A stretch of DNA of 64,000 nt from the NCBI RefSeq assembly GCF_000372865.1, contig NZ_KB889965.1:269902-333901 (forward strand), in the 5' to 3' direction. The DNA comes from Methylosarcina fibrata AML-C10 (GTDB taxonomy: Bacteria; Pseudomonadota; Gammaproteobacteria; Methylococcales; Methylomonadaceae). The notes beneath the pieces were generated by a model. The model did no database searches. It had not been told where the DNA came from and saw only the letters and a program-made list of their open reading frames with translations. Made by a program: the position numbers and the translations under genes. Of this stretch, positions 9,618-19,179 are shown in pieces (position 1 is the stretch's first letter; every line of letters begins with the position of its first letter).

Positions 9618-10622
9618 ATGCAGCATTTTCGTTTTTCTTTCATTGTCACCGCCTTCTGCCTGGCGGCGGCGTTTTATTGGGGAGGGGTCACCGGCGCGTT
9701 CATCGCTCTGATTCTGGGGGTGCTCGAAGTCAGTTTGTCCTTCGACAATGCCGTTGTCAATGCCGCCGTGCTGAAACGGATGGATGAGCGCTGGCAGTTT
9801 TATTTCCTGACCTGGGGGATTCTGATTGCGGTGTTCGGCATGCGTCTTCTGTTTCCGATCCTGATCGTCTCGATGGCGACCGGGATCGATCTTGCCGGCG
9901 TGGCCGATATGGCCTTAACGGAGCCTGCGACTTATGCCCATCATCTGGAAGCCTCTCACGTGGAGATCGCGGCGTTCGGCGGCATGTTCCTGCTGATGGT
10001 GTTTTTCGGCTTCATTTTCGACGAAGGCAAGGAACTGCACTGGCTGGGTCGCATCGAAGAAAAACTGGCGTCTTTCGGCAAGCTGGAATCGATCGAACTG
10101 ATCGTGGCCCTGGGGCTGCTCCTGGTGATTCAGCACTGGCTGGTTCCGGAGATCCGCTTGAACGTCATGGTGGCGGGCATTTCGGGCGTGATGCTGTTCG
10201 TCGTCGTCGACAGTTTGTCGGCCCTGTTCGAGGACGAGGAAGAAGGCGAAGAGTTTTCGTCGGCCGTGAAAAAAACCGGCGTCATGAATTTTCTGTATCT
10301 GGAAGTGCTGGACGCCTCTTTTTCGTTCGACGGCGTCATCGGCGCCTTTGCGATCACTCAGGACGTGATCATCATCATGCTGGGTCTTGCCATCGGTGCC
10401 ATGTTCGTCCGGAGCCTGACCGTCTATCTGGTGCGCCAGGGCACGCTGGACGAATATGTGTTTCTGGAGCACGGCGCTCACTATGCGATCGGCGTGCTGG
10501 CGGGCATCATGCTGATCAGCATGAGCCGGCACATTCCCGAAGTGGTCACGGGGCTTGCGGGAGCGCTGTTGATCGGCCTGTCGGTTTATTCTTCGATCCA
10601 GTATAAAAAGGCCCAGGTCTGA
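9618..10622 (+). CDS. DUF475 family integral membrane protein (TerC-like superfamily)
   Basis: The 334-residue protein is hydrophobic with about eight to nine membrane segments. It carries the family hallmark LGVLEVSLSFDNAVVNAAVL near residues 36-55 and a second acidic repeat LDASFSFDGVIGAFAIT around residue 235. The twin Asp-containing membrane motifs are shared with TerC/Alx proteins, some of which export manganese. Transport by this subfamily is not established, so metal handling is an inference. A cytoplasmic acidic loop (FEDEEEGEEF) lies mid-protein. AGGAG 8 bases upstream fixes the start. It may be co-transcribed with the two permease genes downstream. Confidence 0.85.
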   Translation: MQHFRFSFIVTAFCLAAAFYWGGVTGAFIALILGVLEVSLSFDNAVVNAAVLKRMDERWQFYFLTWGILIAVFGMRLLFPILIVSMATGIDLAGVADMALTEPATYAHHLEASHVEIAAFGGMFLLMVFFGFIFDEGKELHWLGRIEEKLASFGKLESIELIVALGLLLVIQHWLVPEIRLNVMVAGISGVMLFVVVDSLSALFEDEEEGEEFSSAVKKTGVMNFLYLEVLDASFSFDGVIGAFAITQDVIIIMLGLAIGAMFVRSLTVYLVRQGTLDEYVFLEHGAHYAIGVLAGIMLISMSRHIPEVVTGLAGALLIGLSVYSSIQYKKAQV

Positions 10623-10656
10623 CCTCGAAGAGGCCTTGTTTTTTAGTCCGAACCGA

Positions 10657-11862
10657 ATGCTGACCGCCGATCTTCTTAAACAGTCCGCCCTCGCCATCCG
10701 GTCGCAGCCTTTGCGGGCAGCGCTGATTATTCTGGCGATGAGCATCGGCGTGTTGTCGGTGAGCGTGCTGACGGCCCTCGGCGAAAGTGCGCGAAGCTAT
10801 ATCGTGCACGAGTTCGAATCGCTGGGAACGCATCTGGTCATTGTCCTGCCGGGACGCTCGGAAACCACGGGCGGGCAACCGCCGCTGTTCGGCGAAACAC
10901 CGAGAGATCTTACGCTGGACGATGCTCAAGCCTTGCTTCGCAGTCCCCACATTGGCGCGATAGCGCCGCTGACGGTCGGCTCGGCGCCGGCTTCGTCCGG
11001 CGGGCTCGAGCGCGAGACCAATATCTTCGGCTCGACCCATGCCTTGAGGAGAGTACGCCACCTGAATATGGCGGAAGGCCGTTTTCTGCCGGAAATGGAA
11101 ATCGATAAAACCGCGTCGGTCTGCGTGATCGGCCAGACCATCAAAGCCGAGCTGTTTGCCGGAAAGCCGGCGCTCGGGCAATGGCTGCGCGTCAGTGACC
11201 GCCGTTTCCGGGTCATCGGCGTGCTGGCGTCCGAAAAACAGTCGATCGGAGTCGACTTCGACGAAATGGTGATCATTCCGGTGGCTTCGGCGCAGGCTTT
11301 GTTCGATACGCGCTCGTTGTTCCGGATTCTGATCGAAACCAAATCGAAGGCGGCGATGCTCAGGGCCGTCGACGATATTCGCCAGATCATCAAGCTTCGG
11401 CATGAAGGGGAAGACGACGTGACGATCATCACCCAGGACAGCGTCATCAGCACTTTCGACAAAATAGTGACCGCCCTGACCTTGACCGTGGTCAGCATTG
11501 CCGCGATCAGTTTGGCCGTGGCCGGAGTTCTGGTGATGAACGTGATGCTGGTCAGCGTGACGCACCGCACCGCCGAAATCGGACTGCTGAAGGCGCTGGG
11601 CGCCACCTCCGGCCAGTTGCAGGGACTGTTTCTGACCGAAGCGGCCATGCTTTCGGTCGCCGGAGCGCTGGTCGGACTGGGGCTCGGCCAAGTGGCTTTG
11701 GCCGTGTTGCAGGCGGTGTATCCCGATTTTCCGATCGTGCTGCCGCTCTGGGCATTGGCGGCGGCTCTGGCGGTGGCTTTGCTGACCGGACTGGTGTTCG
11801 GCGTACTGCCCGCCCGCAGGGCGGCCCGGCTGGATCCCGTGGCCGCGCTGGGGAAGCGCTAG
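10657..11862 (+). CDS. FtsX/MacB-type ABC transporter permease (first of a tandem pair)
   Basis: The protein has 401 residues from the ATG at 10657; a TTG at 10636 would add seven residues. The architecture is MacB-like: one N-terminal membrane helix (about 25-47), a large periplasmic domain (about 50-270), then three membrane helices (from IVTALTLTVVSIAAISLAV). The cytoplasmic loop NVMLVSVTHRTAEIGLLKAL is typical of FtsX permeases. Such proteins work as mechanotransmission exporters with an ATPase and often a periplasmic adaptor, neither of which is adjacent. The next gene is a paralog only 2 bases away. Confidence 0.85.
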   Translation: MLTADLLKQSALAIRSQPLRAALIILAMSIGVLSVSVLTALGESARSYIVHEFESLGTHLVIVLPGRSETTGGQPPLFGETPRDLTLDDAQALLRSPHIGAIAPLTVGSAPASSGGLERETNIFGSTHALRRVRHLNMAEGRFLPEMEIDKTASVCVIGQTIKAELFAGKPALGQWLRVSDRRFRVIGVLASEKQSIGVDFDEMVIIPVASAQALFDTRSLFRILIETKSKAAMLRAVDDIRQIIKLRHEGEDDVTIITQDSVISTFDKIVTALTLTVVSIAAISLAVAGVLVMNVMLVSVTHRTAEIGLLKALGATSGQLQGLFLTEAAMLSVAGALVGLGLGQVALAVLQAVYPDFPIVLPLWALAAALAVALLTGLVFGVLPARRAARLDPVAALGKR

Positions 11863-11864
11863 CG

Positions 11865-13064
11865 ATGCACGCCTTCGATTTAGTCCGTTTGTCGTACCGG
11901 ACTCTGATCAGTCACAAGCTGCGCTCGGCGTTGACCGTCATCGGCCTGATCATCGGCATTGCCGCGGTAGTGATTCTGACTTCGATCGGACGGGGCATCC
12001 ATACATTTGTACTGAGCGAATTCACCCAGTTCGGCACGCATCTGATCGCGGTATCGCCGGGCAAAAAAACCACGTTCGGCATTTCCGGCGCCACCATCAG
12101 CACCGTCAGGCCGCTGACGATCGCCGATGCGGTCGGTTTAAGCAAGCTTCCGGCCATCCTCGCAGTCGTTCCGGTCGTCCAGGGCAACGCCAGGGTCGAG
12201 GGCGGCGCCCGGCAAAGGCGCACCAACGTTCTGGGCGTGGGCGGCTCGGTTCCCGAAGTCTGGCGCTTAAAAACCGCCGCCGGCCGGTTTCTGCCGGCCG
12301 AAGAAGAGACCAATCCCCGCGCGCTGGCGGTCCTCGGTCATAAACTGGCGGTGGAACTGTTCGGCTCGGACAACCCGTTAGGCCGGCGTATCCGCATCGG
12401 CAGCGATCGCTACCGAGTGATCGGGACGATGGAAAAAAAAGGGCAGATGCTGGGCTTCGACATGGACGACACCTTGTATATTCCCGCTGCCAAAGCGCTG
12501 GAACTGTTCGACCGCGAAAGCCTGATGGAAATCGACTTGCTTTATCAAAGCCGTCTTCCGGTGGACGCCGTGGTAAATTCGGTCAAAAAACTATTGATTG
12601 CCCGGCATCGGTTCGAAGATTTCACGATCGTGACTCAGAACCAGATGTTGAAAACGATGGATTCGATTCTGAACATCCTAACCCTGGCCGTGGCGGCCCT
12701 GGGCAGCATCTCGCTGTTCGTCGGCTCGGTCGGCATTCTGACCATCATGACCATCGCCGTTTCCGAACGGGTTTCCGAAATCGGCTTGCTGCGCGCCATC
12801 GGAGCGGAACGGAGCGTGATATTCAAACTGTTTCTTTGCGAAGCCCTGGGCTTGAGTACGGCGGGCGGTCTGGCCGGAGTGATTCTGGGCATCCTGGCCA
12901 TCCGGATCATCGGTATCGCCTTGCCGGCGCTGCCGGTCGAACTGGCCTGGGCTTATATTGCCGCCGCTTTTCTGGTGTCCATTGTGATCGGGGCGGCTGC
13001 GGGCGTGGCGCCCGCGATGAAAGCCGCAAGGCTCGAACCCCTGGAAGCCTTGCGCGCCGAATAA
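11865..13064 (+). CDS. FtsX/MacB-type ABC transporter permease (second of a tandem pair)
   Basis: The 399-residue protein has the same layout as its upstream neighbour: helix 1 near residues 18-42 (LRSALTVIGLIIGIAAVVIL), a periplasmic MacB-like core domain, and three C-terminal helices with MTIAVSERVSEIGLLRAIGA in the coupling loop. The pair probably forms a heterodimer. The missing ATP-binding subunit must be encoded elsewhere. Its substrate is unknown. There is no pseudogene sign: both frames are full length and spaced by 2 bases. Confidence 0.85.
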   Translation: MHAFDLVRLSYRTLISHKLRSALTVIGLIIGIAAVVILTSIGRGIHTFVLSEFTQFGTHLIAVSPGKKTTFGISGATISTVRPLTIADAVGLSKLPAILAVVPVVQGNARVEGGARQRRTNVLGVGGSVPEVWRLKTAAGRFLPAEEETNPRALAVLGHKLAVELFGSDNPLGRRIRIGSDRYRVIGTMEKKGQMLGFDMDDTLYIPAAKALELFDRESLMEIDLLYQSRLPVDAVVNSVKKLLIARHRFEDFTIVTQNQMLKTMDSILNILTLAVAALGSISLFVGSVGILTIMTIAVSERVSEIGLLRAIGAERSVIFKLFLCEALGLSTAGGLAGVILGILAIRIIGIALPALPVELAWAYIAAAFLVSIVIGAAAGVAPAMKAARLEPLEALRAE

Positions 13065-13123
13065 GGCGGAGAAGCGGTCGAAAAGAGGCGGTAAATTGAA
13101 GCCCGCATCCCGGTGAGTTCGGT

Positions 13124-13129
13124 TATACT
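13124..13129 (+). promoter_or_regulatory. possible -10 box upstream of rph
   Basis: TATACT lies 30 bases before the rph start. No good -35 box is found at 16-18 bases; the nearest TTGAAG, at 13096-13101, is 22 bases away. This is therefore only a candidate. Confidence 0.3.
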
Positions 13130-13158
13130 GTTGCGATTTTAACACAAGGCATAAGAGC

Positions 13159-13881
13159 ATGAGACCGAGCGGACGAAATCCCGATCAATTGAGAGAAATT
13201 AAATTCACCTGCGGTTACACCAAGCATGCGGAAGGTTCCGTTCTGGTCGAGTTTGGCGATACGCGGGTGGTTTGCACGGCCAGTGTCGATAGCCAGGTGC
13301 CCCGCTTCCTGAAGGGCAGGGGCGAAGGCTGGATCACCGCGGAATACGGCATGCTGCCGCGCTCCACGCACAGCCGGATGGGGCGCGAGGCCAGCTCCGG
13401 CAGGCAGGGCGGCCGCACCCTGGAAATTCAGCGCCTGATCGGCCGTTCGCTGCGCGCCGCGGTGGATTTGAAAGCTTTGGGAGAAAACACGATCACCATC
13501 GACTGCGACGTGCTGCAAGCCGACGGCGGCACGCGCACGGCTGCGATCACCGGCGGTTTCGTCGCCTTGTCGATCGCCGTCCGGCATATGTTGAAGAATA
13601 AACAAATCCGGAGCAATCCTCTGCACGGTCAGGTGGCTTCGGTATCGGTAGGGATTTATAAGGGCGTTCCGGTGCTCGATCTCGACTACGACGAAGACAG
13701 CCACGCCGAAACCGACATGAACGTCGTGATGAACGATGCGTCGGCTTTCATCGAGATTCAGGGGACCGCCGAAGGCCATGCCTTCCGAAGGGACGAACTC
13801 AATGCCATGCTCGATCTGGCGAGTTCCGGTATCGGACAATTGCTGGAAAAACAGCGCCTCGCCCTGGAGGAATGCAGGTAA
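13159..13881 (+). CDS. rph: ribonuclease PH
   Basis: The 240-residue protein is full length for the family. It opens [14 protein letters not shown] and contains the conserved stretches [29 protein letters not shown] and [17 protein letters not shown]. The Asp pair in [17 protein letters not shown] corresponds to the catalytic region of phosphorolytic PH domains. It trims tRNA 3' ends using phosphate. The intact C-terminus argues against the truncated allele found in some E. coli strains. rdgB follows after 40 bases. Confidence 0.94.
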   Translation: MRPSGRNPDQLREIKFTCGYTKHAEGSVLVEFGDTRVVCTASVDSQVPRFLKGRGEGWITAEYGMLPRSTHSRMGREASSGRQGGRTLEIQRLIGRSLRAAVDLKALGENTITIDCDVLQADGGTRTAAITGGFVALSIAVRHMLKNKQIRSNPLHGQVASVSVGIYKGVPVLDLDYDEDSHAETDMNVVMNDASAFIEIQGTAEGHAFRRDELNAMLDLASSGIGQLLEKQRLALEECR

Positions 13882-13921
13882 AGGTCAACATCCCATCGCA
13901 ACCGGGTCGGGTAATATTTAA

Positions 13922-14542
13922 ATGTTGTTTGCAAAAAATCAAAAAATCGTTCTGGCCAGCAATAACACAGGCAAAATTCGTGAAATCCAGGCCGTCCTGA
14001 AAGATCATCCGATCGTTCCGCAGTCCGAATTCGGCGTGATCGAGGCCGAAGAAACGGGAAGCACCTTTGTCGAAAACGCCATCATCAAAGCCAGAAACGC
14101 GGCTCTCTTCAGCGGTCTTCCGGCCATCGCCGACGACTCCGGCCTGGTGGTCGACGCCCTGGACGGCGCCCCGGGCGTGATCTCGGCACGCTACGCCGGC
14201 GCCGGCAGCAGCGATTGGGACAATCTGAACAAATTGCTGAAGGAGCTGGAAGGCGTCCCGGACGCCCGGCGCACCGCCCGCTTCATCTGCATTCTCGTGT
14301 TCATGCAGCATGCCGGGGACCCTTTTCCAGTGATTGCCCAGGGCGTCTGGGAAGGCAGCATTTTGACCGCGCCCGCCGGAAAAAACGGCTTCGGTTACGA
14401 CCCGGTCTTCCGGGTTCCGGAGCGGAATTGCGCATCGGCCGAATTGTCCGCCGAAGATAAAAATGCGTTAAGCCATCGGGGACAGGCGTTGAGAAATTTG
14501 ACGGCATTGCTCGGCGCCCGCGAAGCGGTTCAGGCAGGGTGA
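13922..14542 (+). CDS. rdgB: XTP/dITP diphosphatase (RdgB/HAM1)
   Basis: This 206-residue Maf/HAM1 pyrophosphatase hydrolyses XTP, ITP and dITP so that they are not built into nucleic acids. Visible motifs are LASNNTGKIREI at the N-terminus, AIADDSGLVVDALDGAPGV (metal and substrate binding), GKNGFGYDPVF and SHRGQA at the C-terminus. It follows rph closely, as in several gammaproteobacteria. Confidence 0.93.
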   Translation: MLFAKNQKIVLASNNTGKIREIQAVLKDHPIVPQSEFGVIEAEETGSTFVENAIIKARNAALFSGLPAIADDSGLVVDALDGAPGVISARYAGAGSSDWDNLNKLLKELEGVPDARRTARFICILVFMQHAGDPFPVIAQGVWEGSILTAPAGKNGFGYDPVFRVPERNCASAELSAEDKNALSHRGQALRNLTALLGAREAVQAG

Positions 14543-14576
14543 CCCTCCGCAGCGGCCGCCGGCCGGTTTTTTTTAA

Positions 14577-15656
14577 ATGATGAGTTCCATTCCGATGAAT
14601 TCCCTTCATGCGATCGCCGAACAATTCGCAGAGACGGTCATCGACGTCGCTCCGCTTGGGAACGGCCTGATCAACGACACGTTTCTGGTGACTACCGGTT
14701 CGGCCCCGCTGGTGCTTCAGCGCATCAATTGCCGGGTGTTTCCGCATCCGGAACGGATCATGGCCAATCTGAACGTCCTCGACCGTCATCTTCGGCAGAA
14801 ACAGACCGGCTCGGTCGATCTTCGGATTCCCGAAATCGTACCGACTCGTCAGGGAGAAACCCATGTTCGGGATCAGGAAGGAGATCTCTGGCGGGCATTG
14901 AGCTTTATCGAAAACAGCGAAAGCCTGGAAACGATCAGGACGCTCGACGACGCCGAACAGGCCGGGCGCGCGCTGGGCCGGTTCCATCGTTTGCTCGGCG
15001 ATCTCGATCCCGGGCTGATGATGGACACGTTGCCGGGGTTTCACGTCACGCCCGGCTATTTGGAATGCTATCGCCAAGCGGCTGAATCGGCTTCCGTCCC
15101 GGCCACTCCGGAAAGCCGCTATTGCGCCGATTTTATCGAAGCCTACGGCGGCATCGCCGGTGATCTGGAACGGGCAAAGGAAGAAGGATTGCTCAGGCTA
15201 CGGGTGATTCACGGTGATCCCAAGCTGAACAATTTTCTGTTCGATAAACGCAGTAAAGAAGCTGTCGGGCTGGTCGATCTGGATACCGTCAAGCCGGGCT
15301 TGCTGCATTACGACGTCGGCGATTGCCTCAGGTCCTGCTGCCTTATTCCGGATACCGGCGAATTCGATTCGGAGATCGCGGCGGCGATTCTGGCCGGGTA
15401 TCTGAACGAGACCGCAAGCTTTTTTACCGAACCGGATTACGACTATTTGTATTCGGCGATCCGACTGCTTCCGTTCGAATTGGGCCTCAGATTTTATACC
15501 GATCATCTTGAAGGCGACCGTTATTTCAAGGTGTCCGAGCCAGGCCGGAATCTTTCGAGAGCCGCTGAACAGTTCCGTTTGTGCGGCAGCGTCATGCGGC
15601 AGGAAAGCAAGATCAAAGGCCTCATCGACGGCTTCAGAACAAAGGCGCCGGGCTGA
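14577..15656 (+). CDS. phosphotransferase (APH-like fold), possible N-acetylhexosamine or sugar 1-kinase
   Basis: The 359-residue protein has a protein-kinase-like APH fold. The N-lobe motifs GNGLINDTFLVTTG and LVLQRINCRVFPHP resemble NahK-type kinases. The catalytic loop is VIHGDPKLNNFLFD (Asp base), followed by GLVDLDTVKPGLLHYDVGD (metal Asp). NahK-type enzymes phosphorylate amino sugars. The substrate here is unknown. Three in-frame ATGs (14577, 14580, 14595) could start it, and no Shine-Dalgarno sequence decides. The MOSC gene begins immediately after the stop, so the two are probably co-transcribed. Confidence 0.75.
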   Translation: MMSSIPMNSLHAIAEQFAETVIDVAPLGNGLINDTFLVTTGSAPLVLQRINCRVFPHPERIMANLNVLDRHLRQKQTGSVDLRIPEIVPTRQGETHVRDQEGDLWRALSFIENSESLETIRTLDDAEQAGRALGRFHRLLGDLDPGLMMDTLPGFHVTPGYLECYRQAAESASVPATPESRYCADFIEAYGGIAGDLERAKEEGLLRLRVIHGDPKLNNFLFDKRSKEAVGLVDLDTVKPGLLHYDVGDCLRSCCLIPDTGEFDSEIAAAILAGYLNETASFFTEPDYDYLYSAIRLLPFELGLRFYTDHLEGDRYFKVSEPGRNLSRAAEQFRLCGSVMRQESKIKGLIDGFRTKAPG

Positions 15657-16145
15657 GTGTTGACGATCGCGGATTTGCTGAATTGTTTCCCCGTTTCGGG
15701 CGAGCTGGTCTGGATCGGCTTAAGGCCGGGCCGCGGACTCGACGTCGTTTCCGTCGAGGCGGCGGTGGCCGAGGCGGAGTCGGGTCTTGTGGGCGACCGT
15801 TACCGGGGCGGAGGCAAGCGCCAGGTGACGCTGATGCAGTGGGAGCATCTGGCCGTGCTGTCTTCGTTTTCGGGAAAGCCGGTTCGTCCCGAAATGCTGC
15901 GCCGGAATCTTGTCATCCGGGGTCTTAACCTGATCGCCCTGAAAGACAGGAAATTCCGCATCGGTGCCGCCGTTTTTCAAACTACGGGTCCTTGCGCTCC
16001 CTGTTCCCGGATGGAGCAGATATTGGGCCCCGGCGGCTACAACGCTCTGCGCGGCCACGGCGGCCTGACCGCCGTAATTCTCGAAAGCGGCAGGATTTGC
16101 GTCGGCGACCGGCTGACGGTTCTGCCGGACGAAGACCCGTTCTGA
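15657..16145 (+). CDS. MOSC domain protein
   Basis: These 162 residues form a single MOSC domain (molybdenum cofactor sulfurase C-terminal type). GLVGDRYRGGGKRQVTLMQ is the typical core, and the conserved Cys lies in TGPCAPCSRMEQILGPGGYNALRG. MOSC proteins handle sulfur on a Cys or bind molybdopterin; the role of stand-alone forms is mostly unknown. The start is GTG, directly abutting the previous stop codon. The stop (TGA at 16143-16145) overlaps the next ATG by one base, so three genes in a row are coupled. Confidence 0.85.
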   Translation: MLTIADLLNCFPVSGELVWIGLRPGRGLDVVSVEAAVAEAESGLVGDRYRGGGKRQVTLMQWEHLAVLSSFSGKPVRPEMLRRNLVIRGLNLIALKDRKFRIGAAVFQTTGPCAPCSRMEQILGPGGYNALRGHGGLTAVILESGRICVGDRLTVLPDEDPF

Positions 16146-17065
16146 TGGACAGCGCGCGTTCCACCCGGCGCTCTTTTCTTGCCGGCTTGTGCCTGGTCTT
16201 GCTCGGCGCCTTCGGCTTTTCGGCCAAATCGATTCTGGTCAAGCTGGCCTATGCCGCCGCGCCCGAACTGGACGCCATCGCCCTGATGGCGCTCAGGATG
16301 CTGTTCTCTCTGCCGATTTTTCTGTTGGCGGCCGCATGGCACAACCGGAAAACGCAACCGCGTCCGCTGCGGAGAAAAGAGTGGCTGGCCGTGATTTTAC
16401 TGGGACTGGACGGCTACTATCTTGCCAGTTATCTCGATTTCTACGGCTTGCAATACGTTTCGGCGGGGCTGGAGCGGATTATCCTGTTTTTGTACCCGAC
16501 CTTCGTCGTGCTGTTTTCGGCGTTCGCGTTCGGGCGGGAAATCACCCGTTTCATGGCCGCCGCGCTGGCGCTGACCTATTCGGGAATGATGCTGGTGTTT
16601 GTCGAACACGTGTCGCTGGCGGCACCGGACTTATGGCTGGGTTCGTCCCTGGTGCTCGGCAGTGCGGTCGCGTTTGCCGGATTCACTCTGGGCAGCGGGG
16701 TGATGGTGCACCGGATCGGCTCTTCCCGTTTTACCGCGTATACAATGTCGGTAGCCGGTATCGCCACGTTGATTCATTTTGTTCTGGAGCGCGGCTTTGC
16801 CTTCACCGGATTTCCGGATAAAGTCTACGGGCTGGCCTTGACGATGACCGTTTTTTCGACCGTGTTGCCGGCTTTTTTCATGAACGCCGGCATTCGAAGG
16901 ATCGGTGCGGATGCGGCCTCGGTCGTCAGCACGATCGGGCCGATCGCGACGCTGGTCATGGCCTTCCTGGTCCTGGACGAAGCGGTTACCCCGCTGCAGT
17001 CGGCCGGCACCTGTCTGGTTCTATCGGGCGTTTACGTGCTCGGCCGCGCGAAATCCGGGGCTTAG
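16145..17065 (+). CDS. EamA/DMT-family transporter
   Basis: From the ATG at 16145 the protein has 306 residues and ten predicted membrane helices in two EamA repeats (about 12-145 and 155-300). Examples are FLAGLCLVLLGAFGFSAKSI in helix 1 and IGPIATLVMAFLVLDEAVTP in helix 9. The family exports metabolites such as amino acids or nucleotide precursors; the substrate here cannot be read. A longer upstream frame exists but overlaps the MOSC gene, and the TGATG junction favours the later start. Confidence 0.85.
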   Translation: MDSARSTRRSFLAGLCLVLLGAFGFSAKSILVKLAYAAAPELDAIALMALRMLFSLPIFLLAAAWHNRKTQPRPLRRKEWLAVILLGLDGYYLASYLDFYGLQYVSAGLERIILFLYPTFVVLFSAFAFGREITRFMAAALALTYSGMMLVFVEHVSLAAPDLWLGSSLVLGSAVAFAGFTLGSGVMVHRIGSSRFTAYTMSVAGIATLIHFVLERGFAFTGFPDKVYGLALTMTVFSTVLPAFFMNAGIRRIGADAASVVSTIGPIATLVMAFLVLDEAVTPLQSAGTCLVLSGVYVLGRAKSGA

Positions 17066-17068
17066 GAA

Positions 17069-18919
17069 TTAACCTGAAGCGTGGGTCTTGTTTCTTTCCC
17101 GATCGATCTCAATGTAGAGGTCCCGTTGCATCTGTAGATGCGGCTCCGTGGGAGCGATGGCCTTGGCACTGTTCAGGGCTTTAAGAGCGGCATTCAGGTC
17201 GTTGTTGCGGAAGAACAGGTATTCCGAATACCAGACGTACATGAACATGCGCGATTCCGAGGAAGCCATGCCGTTGGACAGGGCGGCCTTGAACAGCCGG
17301 TTCACCTCGGGGTCCTTCAGGCATTGATCGTTGTGCAGCGCGATCTCTTTAATCGAAAACAAGAGATTGCTGTCCGGCGGCGGCAGGCGGGTTTTGGCAA
17401 AACGCCGTTCCAGTTCCTCCAGCCAGAAGGGATCGATTTTCACTCCGGCAAGGCAGTTCAGGCGGATCAGCCCGAGCAATCCGGCCTTGGCGCCGGGATC
17501 GCGCAGGCCCGGCCGCTCGTAGAATTCGTGAACCAGTTTATACCACTGGCCGTTGCGGTCCTTGGGCGCGATGCCTTTCATCAGTTCGTCGGCCGCAGTC
17601 AGGCTGGAGCGGGTCGACAACGGATGCGCTTCCGCTTCCATCAGCGCGCGCCTGAGTCCGTCGGCGAACTGATGCGAGCGAAGCGCGGTGGTCAAGACCG
17701 AAAACATCAGAAAGGACAACACCACGGCGGACGTGGCGATTCTCAGAGTTTTTTGCGGCTCTACGGCCCGGTACCCGACCACCGGCAGCAGCAGGATGCC
17801 GAACAGGCCGGCGTAGTTTCGATGCTCATGGGCGATTTCCAGGCCGATGATCGAGGATTCCAGGCTGTGCGAGACCAGGAACCAGGCGACGGCGAACGAC
17901 AGTAGCGGATTGCGCTCCCGATTCCGCCAGACGAGCCAGCCAAGCCCCACGATGCCGAGAAGCGCCGGCAACGTGGTCCAGGGCGACAGAAGGCCGGTCG
18001 ATACCAAAATGTCGTCGTGGAAAACGGCGAACGCGTTCAGACGCGGCAACAGGATCATGCCCAGATAAGTCCAGAGTACCCGGGGTTCGGTCAGCAGGCG
18101 CTCGGTCAGGGTAAAGGAGCGGAGAGTGTAGCTCCCCAGCAGCCATTCCCGTCCGGCCGGAGTCAAAAGATAAACCGCCAGCGCCAGGCCCGCGCAAAGC
18201 GTGGCGCCCAGGATGAATTTGCCGAATAAATCGATGCCGCCGTGGACGTGCCGCCGGATGATCGCTTCGTAGATAAAGACGAAGCCTATGAACAACACGC
18301 CGGATTCCTTGCTGAGCACCGACAGCGGCCAGAACACGAGCCAGGCCGCCAGCATGAACGCCAGGCTCCGGCGTCCGTCCGGATCGTCGCGGCGGGCGCG
18401 AAGATGCAGCAGCACCGCGGCCAGCAGAAACAGCGTCGCCAGGCTGGTCATCCGCTGCACTACGTACAGAACCGAAGTCAACTGGATCGGATGCAGCAGC
18501 CAGGCCGCCGCGACGAAAGCGGCCAGAAGGCGGGTGTTTTCGAGGCGGTCCGAAGGCCGGGTGGCGCTCAGTAAGGAATGGGCAACGGCGTAGATCAAAA
18601 GACCGTTCAGGCCGTGAATGGCCAGATTGGTCAGTTTGAACGGGAAGGGGGCCAATTCGGTGAAATAATAATTCAGGGCAAAGCTGAGCTGGCTGACCGG
18701 CCTTCCCAATGGGCCGGCGTTGCCGCTGGCCGTCGAGTGCAGCATCGCGTCGAGCGTCAGCGATTTCAGGCGGATTCCTTCCGGCAGGACGATATTGATG
18801 TAATCGTCGAAAAAAAACGGTCCGAACAGGCCGGGCCAATAGACCGCCGCCGTGACGACGAGCCCCAGGCACAAGGGCAGCAGACTCAGGGTGGGTCGAT
18901 ACGGGTGGTCGGTGGTCAT
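17069..18919 (-). CDS. GT-C membrane glycosyltransferase-like protein with TPR tail, likely pilin glycosylation
   Basis: The 616-residue protein has about eleven membrane helices (residues 10-400) and a soluble, TPR-like C-terminus (450-610). The first periplasmic loop carries the acidic motif FFDDYINIV typical of GT-C enzymes. HPIQLTSVLYVVQRMTSLATL resembles TMTC/PMT-type mannosyltransferases. Its position directly downstream of pilA matches TfpW and other pilin glycosyltransferases of Pseudomonas, which act in the periplasm on lipid-linked sugars. Function by context is therefore probable but unproven. A terminator separates it from pilA. Confidence 0.6.
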   Translation of the reverse strand: MTTDHPYRPTLSLLPLCLGLVVTAAVYWPGLFGPFFFDDYINIVLPEGIRLKSLTLDAMLHSTASGNAGPLGRPVSQLSFALNYYFTELAPFPFKLTNLAIHGLNGLLIYAVAHSLLSATRPSDRLENTRLLAAFVAAAWLLHPIQLTSVLYVVQRMTSLATLFLLAAVLLHLRARRDDPDGRRSLAFMLAAWLVFWPLSVLSKESGVLFIGFVFIYEAIIRRHVHGGIDLFGKFILGATLCAGLALAVYLLTPAGREWLLGSYTLRSFTLTERLLTEPRVLWTYLGMILLPRLNAFAVFHDDILVSTGLLSPWTTLPALLGIVGLGWLVWRNRERNPLLSFAVAWFLVSHSLESSIIGLEIAHEHRNYAGLFGILLLPVVGYRAVEPQKTLRIATSAVVLSFLMFSVLTTALRSHQFADGLRRALMEAEAHPLSTRSSLTAADELMKGIAPKDRNGQWYKLVHEFYERPGLRDPGAKAGLLGLIRLNCLAGVKIDPFWLEELERRFAKTRLPPPDSNLLFSIKEIALHNDQCLKDPEVNRLFKAALSNGMASSESRMFMYVWYSEYLFFRNNDLNAALKALNSAKAIAPTEPHLQMQRDLYIEIDRERNKTHASG

Positions 18920-19092
18920 GGGGGCTCCGGTTGGAATGTTCGGGGATAATGGAAGTATATTCTAAAAAATCCGAGCCGCAGGAGAGCGGTTGAGACTGCG
19001 TTCGGTCGACAGTTTTTGCCGGCTTGAATGAGGCAGGATCTTGTGGCCGGCTTGTTCGTCGGATTTCTTGATTTTAGACAGGAACAGGGCAT

Positions 19093-19128
19093 AAAAAAAA
19101 CCGCTCCGGAAATAATCCGGAGCGGTTT
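19093..19128 (-). terminator. Rho-independent terminator of pilA
   Basis: On the minus strand AAACCGCTCCGGA pairs perfectly with TCCGGAGCGGTTT around a 5-base loop and is followed by a run of T. It lies about 50 bases after the pilA stop. Confidence 0.9.
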
Positions 19129-19179
19129 CTTGCGGTTGCTTTAGGCGATTATCCGAAGCTCAACCTTGTCGTCCCAGGA

